A stretch of DNA of 11,602 nt, taken from assembly GCA_002343845.1 (NCBI GenBank), contig DDSQ01000194.1:20314-31915 (forward strand). Reading direction: 5' to 3'. Below the pieces are notes generated by a model that ran no database searches, was not told the DNA's origin, and saw nothing but the letters and a program-made list of their open reading frames with translations. Positions within the stretch are counted from its first letter, which is position 1, and each line of letters begins with the position of its first letter. A program made the translations under genes and the position numbers. Of this stretch, positions 1 through 6,596 are shown piece by piece. Origin of the DNA: Planctomycetes bacterium UBA2386. Lineage in GTDB: Bacteria > Planctomycetota > UBA1135 > UBA2386.

Positions 1-429
1 GTGCGTCGCGTGCTGCCTTGCCTCTACCCGGTGCAGACGACGCCGACGGCTTGCGTCGGCCCGGCGGGCGCGATCGAACTGCGTGCTGACGGGGTCGCGC
101 TGCTCGCCGGCTCGCTGCGCTGCTCAGCGCGCGGCTTCGCGCCGACGTCGACCGTGCTCGTCGCCAGCGGCTTCGCAACGGCCAACGCGCCGCTGTCCCA
201 GGTGCTTCCCGGCTCGCCTCCCGGGTGCGACCGCCTGGTCAGCGCCGACGACGTGACCTTGGTCGTGCCCGCAGCAGGAACCGCGGTGCTGGGGGTTCCG
301 ATCCCCGCGACGGTTGTGTTGCTCGGCGCCGTGATCCACCAGCAGTGCATCGAGGTCGAGTTCGTGGGCAGCACGGCGGTGTCGCTGTACGGCTCGAACC
401 GGCTCACGACGACGATCGGCACGTTCTAG
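1..429 (+). CDS. C-terminal part of a hypothetical exported protein (5' end outside window)
   Basis: The reading frame is open from base 1 to the TAG at 427-429 and gives 142 residues. The GTG at base 1 coincides with the window edge, so it is probably internal and the gene likely begins upstream. No catalytic motif is visible. The residues are mostly small and beta-prone, with Cys at about 7, 18, 41, 75 and 115. The pattern is an early Gly/Ala-rich strand, a 'PGC' turn, a Val/Pro-rich 'G-V-P-I-P' strand, a glutamine-cysteine pair, and a final 'S-N-R-L-T-T-T-I-G' strand. I associate this arrangement with the C-terminal domain of many secreted planctomycete proteins, where the N-terminal part varies; that is recall, not a search result. 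Function is unknown. It is convergent with the next gene, 67 bases away. Confidence 0.6.
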   Translation: MRRVLPCLYPVQTTPTACVGPAGAIELRADGVALLAGSLRCSARGFAPTSTVLVASGFATANAPLSQVLPGSPPGCDRLVSADDVTLVVPAAGTAVLGVPIPATVVLLGAVIHQQCIEVEFVGSTAVSLYGSNRLTTTIGTF

Positions 430-496
430 GATTCGCTGCGACGGGCGCATGGCCGCTGCCGCGGTCGCGGGTCGGCCCGACCGGTCGCCGGCCGGG

Positions 497-1285
497 CTAG
501 CCGTGGCGCGCTGCTGCATGCAGGCGCAGTTCGGCGAGCAGCGGCACGTGGTCGCTGGCGGTGCGGGTGCCGCGGCAACGCAGCCGTTCGAGCGTCAACA
601 CCTCGATGTCGCCGCGCACCCACAACGAATCGAGGGCGCGTACCGGCGCCCAGGCCGGGAACGTGCGCAGCGGCCGGGACGGGCCGCGGAAGCCGACGGG
701 CGCGAGCAGCTTCTTGCCGAGCGAGCCGTAGACGTCGTTGAAGTCGCCGGCGACGACCACGGGCGTGTCGGCATGGATCGACCGCAGCTCGTGCGACTGC
801 AGGAAGCGACGCAACTGCTCGCGGCGCTCGGCCTCGGACAGACCGAGGTGCAGGTTGAACACGTGCAGCGTGCGGGTGCGGCCAGCATCGTCGTGCAGGC
901 GCAGCTCCGCGTGCAGCACGCTGCGCGCCTTCTTGGTCGGCAGCGTCAGGTCGAGGTTGGTGCTGCTCGCGATTGGGGCGTGGCTGAGGATCGCGTTGCC
1001 GTACTCGCCGCGCCGGGGCCCGAAGCGCACGTTCACGAAGTAGGAGCGGTGCGGCATGCCGAGCGCCTCGCCGAGCACGTCGACCTGGCGTTCCCCGCGG
1101 TACCAGCGGCCGTTCTGCGCGACCTCCTGCATCAGCACGACGTCGGGCTCGGCGGTGGCGATCACGGCGGCCGTGCGCGCCGGGTCGTAGCGGCGATCGA
1201 GACCGCCGACGCACTTGTGCACGTTCCAGCAGAGGATGCGGAGGGTGAGGGGCAACGGGTCGCCTTCGCCGGCTGCGCGCACCAT
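497..1285 (-). CDS. Endonuclease/exonuclease/phosphatase (EEP) superfamily protein
   Basis: This 262-residue protein has the full EEP (DNase I/exonuclease III-like) metal-hydrolase motif set. These are the first strand 'RILCWNVH' with Asn21, 'VVLMQE' with metal ligand Glu54, 'FNLHLG' with His146, 'AGDFND' with Asp181/Asn183, Asp219 in 'ALDSLWV', and the C-terminal 'SDHVP' with Asp245/His246. All appear intact, so it should cleave phosphodiester bonds, but substrate cannot be read from sequence. The family includes AP endonucleases, Tdp2-like 5'-tyrosyl-DNA phosphodiesterases, lipid phosphodiesterases and the YbhP group. I chose the ATG at 1285, just before the first conserved strand. The frame stays open to 1495, but the extra 70 residues are Arg/Ala-rich and would overlap the Ku start. 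No signal peptide is seen with this start. It is divergent from Ku, so a role in DNA-end cleaning is possible but inferred only from position. Confidence 0.85.
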   Translation of the reverse strand: MVRAAGEGDPLPLTLRILCWNVHKCVGGLDRRYDPARTAAVIATAEPDVVLMQEVAQNGRWYRGERQVDVLGEALGMPHRSYFVNVRFGPRRGEYGNAILSHAPIASSTNLDLTLPTKKARSVLHAELRLHDDAGRTRTLHVFNLHLGLSEAERREQLRRFLQSHELRSIHADTPVVVAGDFNDVYGSLGKKLLAPVGFRGPSRPLRTFPAWAPVRALDSLWVRGDIEVLTLERLRCRGTRTASDHVPLLAELRLHAAARHG

Positions 1286-1485
1286 CGCCCGCGGTGGCGC
1301 CCGCCGCAACCATCGGGAAACGACGCCTGTGCACGGCGCTGCGCTGCAGGTCGACGTCCTCGCGTTGGCATCGTCGCGGCAACGCGCTCGGGCGAGGTGC
1401 GCGAAGTGAGAGGCAGTCGAACGCGCGGAACCGGCCGCCGCGTCGGGTATCCTCCGCGCCTTCCACTCCCGAGCCCACCACCCCG
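1286..1485. promoter_or_regulatory. Divergent intergenic region between EEP gene and ku; weak candidate ku promoter
   Basis: These 200 bases separate two divergent start codons and must hold both 5' regions unless transcription enters from further away. On the plus strand, TATCCT at 1448-1453 resembles a -10 element and would give a leader of about 25 bases before the Ku ATG. The hexamer 17 bases upstream (GCGGAA, 1425-1430) is a poor -35, so the call is weak. I see no Shine-Dalgarno sequence before either start and no clear operator. Confidence 0.3.
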
Positions 1486-2367
1486 ATGGCCGCACCGTCC
1501 CGCACGTCCTGGAAAGGGTTCCTCAAGCTCAGCCTGATCTCCGTGCCGGTGAAGGCGTTCACCGCCAACGAAACCGCCGGCGAGGTGCACCTGAACCAGC
1601 TGCACAAGGACTGCAACAGCCGCGTGAAGTACCTGAAGGTCTGTCCGGAGCACGGCGAGCTGAAGAGCGAAGCGATCGTCAGCGGCTTCGAGCACCACAA
1701 GGACAGCTACGTCGTCGTCGATCCAGACGAGCTCGACAAGCTGCGCACCAAGACCGACCGCGCGGTCAGCATCGACGGGTTCGTGCCCGCCGACGCGGTC
1801 GACGGCATGTACTTCGCCGGCAAGGCGCACTACCTGCTTCCCGACGGTATCGCCGGCTCGCGGCCGTACGCGCTGCTGCGCGACGGCATGAAGCAGAACA
1901 ACGTCTGCGCGATCGCGCAGGTGGTGATGACCGGACGCGAGCAGCTCGTGCTGCTGCGGCCGAGCGGCAAGCTGCTCGTGATGACGGGGCTGCACTATCC
2001 CGCCCGCGTGCGCAAGGCGAAGGACTTCGAGAGCGAGGTCGAGGACATCGCCTTCAAGCCGGAAGAAGTCGCGCTGACGAACACGCTGATCGCGGCGTCG
2101 AAACTCGCGAGCTTCGACCTCGACGCCTACCAGGACCAGTACGTGAAGAAGCTCAAGCAGCTCATCGCGCTGAAGGTCGAAGGCAAGGAGGTCGTGCAGG
2201 CGCCCGACCACGAGGAGCCGAAGATCCTGAACCTGATGGACGCCCTGAAGAAGAGCGTCGCGGAGGCGCAGGCTCGTCAGGTCGGTGGAGCCGCCGAGGA
2301 CGAGGCGGACAAGAAGCTGGCGCCGAGTGCCGGCAAGAAGAAGGGCTCCCGCAAGGTCGAAGGCTGA
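1486..2367 (+). CDS. ku: Bacterial Ku, NHEJ DNA-end-binding protein
   Basis: At 293 residues it is the usual length for bacterial Ku, which forms a homodimeric ring on double-strand ends, bridges them and recruits LigD-type enzymes. The family N-terminus is clear ('SWKGFLKLSLISVPVKAF', residues 7-24). It is followed by the 'QLHKDC-RVKY-VCPEHGEL' segment (38-59), 'VVDPDELDKL' (77-86), 'YFAGKAHYLLPD' (109-120) and the core strand 'LLRPSGKLLVMTGLHYP' (156-172). After the ring the chain runs through 'LIALKVEGKE' and 'NLMDALKKSV' to a Lys-rich tail (275-290), which in other Ku proteins helps DNA binding. The ATG at 1486 puts the conserved Trp-Lys-Gly at residues 9-11; the longer open frame upstream is arginine-rich and not Ku-like. 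The ligase gene starts 19 bases after the stop, so the two are probably cotranscribed. Confidence 0.96.
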   Translation: MAAPSRTSWKGFLKLSLISVPVKAFTANETAGEVHLNQLHKDCNSRVKYLKVCPEHGELKSEAIVSGFEHHKDSYVVVDPDELDKLRTKTDRAVSIDGFVPADAVDGMYFAGKAHYLLPDGIAGSRPYALLRDGMKQNNVCAIAQVVMTGREQLVLLRPSGKLLVMTGLHYPARVRKAKDFESEVEDIAFKPEEVALTNTLIAASKLASFDLDAYQDQYVKKLKQLIALKVEGKEVVQAPDHEEPKILNLMDALKKSVAEAQARQVGGAAEDEADKKLAPSAGKKKGSRKVEG

Positions 2368-2386
2368 CCCGCGCGCCGTGGCGACG

Positions 2387-3307
2387 ATGGCGACGTCCCG
2401 ACTGCCGCAACACGTCGAGCCGATGCTGGCGCGCATCGGCGCGCCGTTCGATTCGGCGGCGCATCTGTTCGAGATCAAGTGGGACGGCGTGCGCGCGGTC
2501 ACCTACGTCGAGGCCAGCGAGCACCGCATGCACGGTCGCCGGCGGCGCGACCTCGCCGGCCGGTATCCGGAGCTCGCGTTCCTGGCCGGTCTGCCCGCGG
2601 GGTGTGTGCTCGACGGCGAACTCGTCGTGCTGCAGCAAGACGGCCGCCCCGACTTCCGGGCGATGATCGGCCGCGAGAACGGTTCGGCCGCCGACGCGCC
2701 GGCCGCCGCGCGCCGGTCGCCGGTCGTCTACGTCGTCTTCGACCTGCTCTACGAAGGCCACCAGAGCCTGCTCGGGCTCCCGCTGCACGAGCGTCGGCAG
2801 CGGCTCGCTGCTCTCGTCGCGGCGAGCGGCGAGCGGCGGCTCGTGCTGTCGGACGGCGTCGTCGGCCAGGGCCTCGCGTTGTTCGCGGCGGCGCGCGAAC
2901 GTGGCCTCGAGGGCATCGTCGGCAAGCGCCTCGACTCGACCTACCGGCCGGGCGAGCGCACCGACGCGTGGCAGAAGATGAAGCTCGTGCAGCAGATCCA
3001 CTGCCTGGTACTCGGCTACGAGCCCGACGGCGAGCGCGACTTCAAGTCGCTGATCGTCGCGACCGACGTGAACGGCGAGATCCGGTGCGTCGGCAAGGTC
3101 GGGTCGGGCATCGGCGCTGCCGAGCGCGACGAACTGCGGCGGCGGCTGTTCGGCGCCCGCGTCGAGAAGCCGCTCGTCGATCCGGGCATGAAGGGTCGCT
3201 GGATCGCGACGGGGCTCTACTGCACCGTGAACTTCCTCGAGTGGACGGCGAGCGGTTCGCTGCGCGCGCCGGTGTTCGTCGGGCTGGTGCCCGAGGGTGC
3301 GGCATGA
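2387..3307 (+). CDS. Stand-alone ATP-dependent DNA ligase (LigD ligase-domain type)
   Basis: This 306-residue protein matches the ligase domain of LigD and should seal nicks by lysine adenylation. Visible motifs are motif I 'EIKWDGVRAV' (29-38) with nucleotidyl-acceptor Lys31, motif III 'LDGEL' with Glu78, 'VVFDLLY' (116-122), motif IV 'EGIVGKR' (175-181), and motif V 'WQKMK' with Lys197 and Lys199. An OB-fold follows from about 203, with 'LVLGYEPDGERDF', 'RCVGKVGSGIG' and 'VNFLEWTASGSLRAPVFVGL'. No phosphoesterase or polymerase domain is present. Motif Ia is unusual: the normal Ser-Arg-Asn-Gly reads Gly-Arg-Arg-Arg (50-53), keeping the Arg but not Asn-Gly. The ATG at 2387 was preferred; a GTG at 2378 would add three residues. 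It lies 19 bases after ku and overlaps the next gene by four. Because the LigD-like protein encoded at 4174-6216 has a defective ligase segment, this is probably the locus's working sealing enzyme. Confidence 0.93.
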   Translation: MATSRLPQHVEPMLARIGAPFDSAAHLFEIKWDGVRAVTYVEASEHRMHGRRRRDLAGRYPELAFLAGLPAGCVLDGELVVLQQDGRPDFRAMIGRENGSAADAPAAARRSPVVYVVFDLLYEGHQSLLGLPLHERRQRLAALVAASGERRLVLSDGVVGQGLALFAAARERGLEGIVGKRLDSTYRPGERTDAWQKMKLVQQIHCLVLGYEPDGERDFKSLIVATDVNGEIRCVGKVGSGIGAAERDELRRRLFGARVEKPLVDPGMKGRWIATGLYCTVNFLEWTASGSLRAPVFVGLVPEGAA

Positions 3308-4158
3308 AGGAGGAACGCGAGCTCGAGCGCACGTTCACGTCGGCAGAGCTCGCCGAGTTCTGCGGGCTGCCCGGCAACGTGCTGCGCCGCTTCATCGACC
3401 GCGAACTGCTGAGTCCGATGCGCGGCAGCGTCGATCGTTACGCGTTCCGCGCGGCCGGCTGTGCGCGGGTGCTGGCGCAGCTCTGGCGCGCCGGCTGGAC
3501 CGCTCCGCGCATCGAGCGTGCCTGGCGGCTGGCGCGCTCGGTCGTTCCCGACGCGGATGCCGCGCTGACGGGGCTGCTGGCGAGCATCGGCCAGCGGCGC
3601 GTCACCGTGCGAACTCCCGACGGCCGGTTGGTCGAACCGGGCGGGCAGATGTTGTTCGACTTCGCCGGCGCGGCGAGCTGCACGGCGGCGTTGCCGTCCC
3701 TGCGTTCGCCGCAGGACTGGTTCGCGATCGGCGTCGACGCGGAGGCGGCGGGCCGCATCGACGACGCGATCCGCGCCTACGAGCACGCGGCCGTCGACGG
3801 CAGCGCCGAGATCCACTTCAACCTCGGCAACTGCTACTACGGCCAGCGCCGGCGCAGCGAAGCGGCCGCGCAGTTCCTGGCCGCGATCGGCAAGGCGCCG
3901 GAGTACGCCGAGGCCTGGAACAACCTCGGCGTCGTGCGTGGCGAACTCGGCGATCGGGCCGGTGCGGTCGAGGCGTTGCGGCGCGCGCTCGAGCTGGTGC
4001 CGCACTACGCCGACGCGCACTACAACCTCGCCGAGGCGCTCGCGGTGGTGGGGGACATGGACGGTGCGCGCTCGCACTGGCGCGCGTACTTGACGTTCGA
4101 TCCGAACAGCCGCTGGGCCGAGCAGGTGCGACGGCGACTCTCGAGCAACGGTGGGTGA
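3304..4158 (+). CDS. MerR-type HTH and TPR-repeat protein, third gene of the ku operon
   Basis: This 284-residue protein starts in an ATGA overlap with the ligase stop. A Shine-Dalgarno-like GAGGG at 3293-3297 sits 6 bases upstream, so it is probably translationally coupled. Residues 10-75 look like a MerR-type winged helix-turn-helix ('FTSAELAEFCGLPGNVLRRF', 'LLSPMRG-DRYAFR', then a helix around 'AGWTAPRIERAW'). A linker (98-120) carries 'VRTPDGRLVEPGGQMLFDF'. Residues 137-270 hold about four tetratricopeptide repeats, including 'AEIHFNLGNCYYGQRR', 'AEAWNNLGVVRGELGD' and 'ADAHYNLAEALAVVGD', a protein-binding scaffold. There is no membrane segment or signal peptide. I recall similar HTH-TPR proteins with the 'LFDF' linker near NHEJ genes elsewhere, without an assigned function. 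It could regulate this cluster or act as an adaptor between repair proteins. TPR and operon placement are seen; the role is inference. Confidence 0.88.
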   Translation: MKEERELERTFTSAELAEFCGLPGNVLRRFIDRELLSPMRGSVDRYAFRAAGCARVLAQLWRAGWTAPRIERAWRLARSVVPDADAALTGLLASIGQRRVTVRTPDGRLVEPGGQMLFDFAGAASCTAALPSLRSPQDWFAIGVDAEAAGRIDDAIRAYEHAAVDGSAEIHFNLGNCYYGQRRRSEAAAQFLAAIGKAPEYAEAWNNLGVVRGELGDRAGAVEALRRALELVPHYADAHYNLAEALAVVGDMDGARSHWRAYLTFDPNSRWAEQVRRRLSSNGG

Positions 4159-4177
4159 GGCGGCTCCTCGCCGTCAC
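4155..4177. terminator. Small hairpin at the convergent gene ends, possible bidirectional terminator
   Basis: The arms GTGAGGCG (4155-4162) and CGCC-G-TCAC (4169-4177) pair as 8 bp with one bulged G around a 6-base loop. The plus-strand TGA (4156-4158) lies in one arm and the minus-strand stop (4174-4176) in the other. Only 15 bases separate the two coding regions. No T-tract follows on either side, so intrinsic termination is uncertain. Confidence 0.3.
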
Positions 4178-6216
4178 GCACCGCGCAGCATCTCGCCCAG
4201 CGCCGCGATCGCGGGCATCAGGTCCTGCTTGTCGTCGAGCGCCTTGCGGAACAGGTCGCCCCGCTGCGCCAGGCGCTGCGGCATCGTCTTGATCGTGAAG
4301 CGCTGCGGCGTCAGTTCGCCGTCCTCGAGTTCGTCCCACAGCAGCGGCGCCGACACGCTGGCGCCGCGCACCGGCCGCGCCGAGTACGGCGGCACGATCG
4401 TCTGGCTGCGGCGATTCTGCAGGAAGTCGAGATAGACCTTTCCTTCGCGTCGGTCCGGCAGCCGCTCGACCGTCGCGATGTCGGGCAGTTCGCGCACCAG
4501 CACGCGCGCGATCGCCTCGCAGAACATCCGCGAGTGGTCGTAGGTGTAGCCGGGCAGCAGTGGCACGAACACGTGCATGCCGTGCTTGCCCGACGTCTTC
4601 AGCAGCGGCCGCAGCCCGATGCCGCGCAGCAGCTTGCCGGCGGCGCGAGCGATGCGCACGACGTGCGGGAACGGCGCCTGCTTGGGGTCGAGGTCGAGCA
4701 CCGCGAAGTCGGGCGCGTCGAGCGAGCCGACGCGCGACAGCCACGGATGCAGGTCGATGCTGCCGAGGTTGACGACGTGCAGCAGCGTGTCGAGGTCGTC
4801 GACGACGTGGTGCGGCACGATCGCACCGTCGTGCTCGATCGGTGCGGTGCGCAGCCACGCCGGCGAGCCTTCCTTGACCTCACGCTGGTAGAACGACTTG
4901 CCGTCGATGCCGTCCGGGAAGCGGTTGAGGTGCAGCGGGCGATCGCGAAGGTGCGGCAGCAGCGCGTCGGCCACCGCGTGGTAGTAGGCGAGCAGGTCGC
5001 CCTTGGTGTAGCCCTCGGCGGGCCACCAGACCTTGCCGAGGTTGCTCGGCTTCCAGCGGGGCGCTGCCGCGGTGGTGGGCGTGACGTTCGTCGTGCGCGG
5101 CGGTCCGGCGCCGTCCACGGCGGCGGGGCTGCACGGCACGCGAACCCAGTCGGGGGACGGGCCGCTCGCGTAGCGGCTCCCCGCGCGCTTGCCGATCGCG
5201 GCCGGCAGGCCGGCTTCGGCGATCGCCGCGAGCAGCGACGCGCCGTCGCCGGCGACGTGGTCGACGAAGAGCACCCCGCCGTCGCCGGGCAGCAGCGTGC
5301 GCAAGGCCTGCTTGCGGTCGAGCAAGGGCAGGGCGCGCAGGTCGTAGTCCTCCCACTGCAGCAGATCGAAGGCGTAGAAGACGACGTCCCGGCCGTGGTC
5401 CGTGGCGAGTGCTTGCGCGAGCGCATCGCGCGTTGGTCGGCCACCGGCGTCGAGCGCGACCAGCACGCCGTCGATCAGCGCCTCGTGGCAGCGCAGCGCC
5501 CGCATGCCGGCGACGACGGCGGACGGTGGGGTCGGGAACGCCGGCAGCACGATCGTCCCGCCGCGCTTGTGCGCGAGGCTCCGGGCGCCGGCGAACTCCA
5601 TCTCGTAGAGCCAGTCCGGGTCGCGCAGCGCAGGCCGTTCGCTCGTCCAGCGCATCGGCGTCGTCGACGGCGGTACGGCGCGTTCGGGCGCGTCGCCGAG
5701 TTCGATGCCGAGCGCGCTCTCGCGGGCGTGGCCCGAGTACTCGTCCTTGCTCTTGAACAGGAGCCAGCTGTTCTTCGCCTGCTGCGTGCGCACCAGGTGC
5801 CATTCGCCGCGCAGCCGCCGGCCATGGAGGCGCACCTTCAGCTCGCCGCGCGCCATCGCCTCCTCCCAGGTCGGGATCTTCACCAACTCGTACCGGCCTC
5901 GATCCCAGATCTGCATCGTGCCGGCGCCGTACTGGCCCTTCGGGATGCGACCGTGGAAGTGCTCGTACTCGAGCGGGTGGTCCTCGGTGCGCACGGCGAG
6001 GCGTTTCTCCGCCGGATCGAACGAGAACCCACGCGGCACGGCCCACGACTTCAAGACGCCGGCGTGCTCGAGCCGGAGGTCGTAGTGCAGGTTGCGGGCC
6101 TCGTGCCGATGCACGACGAACACGTCGTCCGCACGGGCCAACGGTGGGGCGGGCTCGGGCTCCGGAGTGCTGCGGAAGTCGCGCTTCCTGCGGTAGTCAT
6201 CGAGCGCGTCGCCCAT
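4174..6216 (-). CDS. ligD: LigD-type NHEJ protein: phosphoesterase, degenerate ligase, primase-polymerase
   Basis: The protein has 680 residues in the Pseudomonas-type order. The 3'-phosphoesterase (about 30-165) keeps the expected residues: His38, 'LHYDLRLE' with His44/Asp46/Arg48, 'EDHPLEY' with His80/Tyr84, and 'GQYGAGTMQIWDRG'. The central ligase-like part (188-361) is recognisable but its catalytic motifs are lost: motif I reads 'YEMEFAG' with Glu207 where the adenylated Lys should be, DGE reads DGV (249-251), motif IV reads 'PAAIGKR', and the motif V lysines are Arg359 and Pro361. No OB-fold follows; a Pro/Thr/Ala linker leads directly to the AEP polymerase (about 387-680), which has 'LDLDPK' with Asp508/Asp510, 'SGKHGMHV' with Ser542/His548, and 'LDFLQNRRSQTIV' with Asp597. 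It should therefore process 3' ends and fill gaps but not seal. The ATG at 6216 has a GAGGA ten bases upstream and precedes the first conserved residues. The frame is uninterrupted. Transcription converges on the ku operon. Confidence 0.94.
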   Translation of the reverse strand: MGDALDDYRRKRDFRSTPEPEPAPPLARADDVFVVHRHEARNLHYDLRLEHAGVLKSWAVPRGFSFDPAEKRLAVRTEDHPLEYEHFHGRIPKGQYGAGTMQIWDRGRYELVKIPTWEEAMARGELKVRLHGRRLRGEWHLVRTQQAKNSWLLFKSKDEYSGHARESALGIELGDAPERAVPPSTTPMRWTSERPALRDPDWLYEMEFAGARSLAHKRGGTIVLPAFPTPPSAVVAGMRALRCHEALIDGVLVALDAGGRPTRDALAQALATDHGRDVVFYAFDLLQWEDYDLRALPLLDRKQALRTLLPGDGGVLFVDHVAGDGASLLAAIAEAGLPAAIGKRAGSRYASGPSPDWVRVPCSPAAVDGAGPPRTTNVTPTTAAAPRWKPSNLGKVWWPAEGYTKGDLLAYYHAVADALLPHLRDRPLHLNRFPDGIDGKSFYQREVKEGSPAWLRTAPIEHDGAIVPHHVVDDLDTLLHVVNLGSIDLHPWLSRVGSLDAPDFAVLDLDPKQAPFPHVVRIARAAGKLLRGIGLRPLLKTSGKHGMHVFVPLLPGYTYDHSRMFCEAIARVLVRELPDIATVERLPDRREGKVYLDFLQNRRSQTIVPPYSARPVRGASVSAPLLWDELEDGELTPQRFTIKTMPQRLAQRGDLFRKALDDKQDLMPAIAALGEMLRGA

Positions 6217-6596
6217 GCGCCGGCGATCCTCGCTGCAGCCGTCGGTCAGGCAAGGGTGCGAGCCGATGCGTGTGCACTCCCGCACTTCGTGCGATCGCGC
6301 ACTCCCAGCGTCGCCGGCAGAGGCTGCCTTCGTGCAACGCCGCATCGCCACACGGCTTGGGTGCGGCCGTGCCGCCAGCGGGCTTGTTCGCGACGACCGC
6401 GGAGCGGGGCAAGGTGCCGCACCCGCGGGTGGGCACCGGGTTTGCTTTCTCTGCCGGCATTCGCGCGTCGCGTCAGCGGCTGCGGCGACGAGACTTCGCT
6501 TGCATGGAACCCATGGCGAAGTAACGTCCTGCGGCTCTCCTGGCTCGACTCGTCCCCGAGCAAGACCCTGTACCGCCGCAAGCGGCTGCCATCCCA
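6217..6596. other. Divergent intergenic region between ligD and the lipoprotein gene, no gene recognised
   Basis: These 380 bases should hold the 5' regions of two divergent genes. Frames open across it give only Arg/Ala-rich or Arg/Ser-rich low-complexity translations without a recognisable domain, and I see no tRNA or other RNA gene. A GAGGA complement at 6227-6231 serves the ligD start. A poor plus-strand promoter candidate is TTGCAT (6500-6505) with TAACGT (6522-6527), 16 bases apart. The one clear structure is the palindrome at 6413-6437. Confidence 0.5.
6413..6437. repeat. Interrupted palindrome in the divergent promoter region
   Basis: A perfect 12-base palindrome (CACCCGCGGGTG, 6420-6431) is flanked by GGTGCC on the left (6413-6418) and its complement GGCACC on the right (6432-6437), with a single unpaired G at 6419. 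The two-fold symmetry without a real loop fits a dimeric regulator site better than an RNA hairpin. No T-run follows. Chance occurrence in GC-rich DNA is possible. Confidence 0.4.

Noticed and set aside
475..497. Hairpin-like GCCCG/CGGGC arms between the first two convergent genes
   Set aside because: Only 5 bp with no T-run, and several alternative pairings are equally good in this GC-rich stretch.
1289..1495. N-terminal extension of the EEP protein by 70 residues
   Set aside because: The extension has no signal peptide or domain and would overlap the Ku start; the fold begins just after the ATG at 1285.
426..2502. Long minus-strand open frames (426-1700 and 1162-2502) overlapping the EEP gene and ku
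   Set aside because: Translations are Arg/Ala/Leu/Val-rich without recognisable domains and lie opposite or across clear genes; such frames are expected from third-position GC bias.
4174..6216. Reading the LigD-like gene as a pseudogene
   Set aside because: The frame is intact over 680 codons and both outer domains keep their catalytic residues, so only the ligase activity appears lost.
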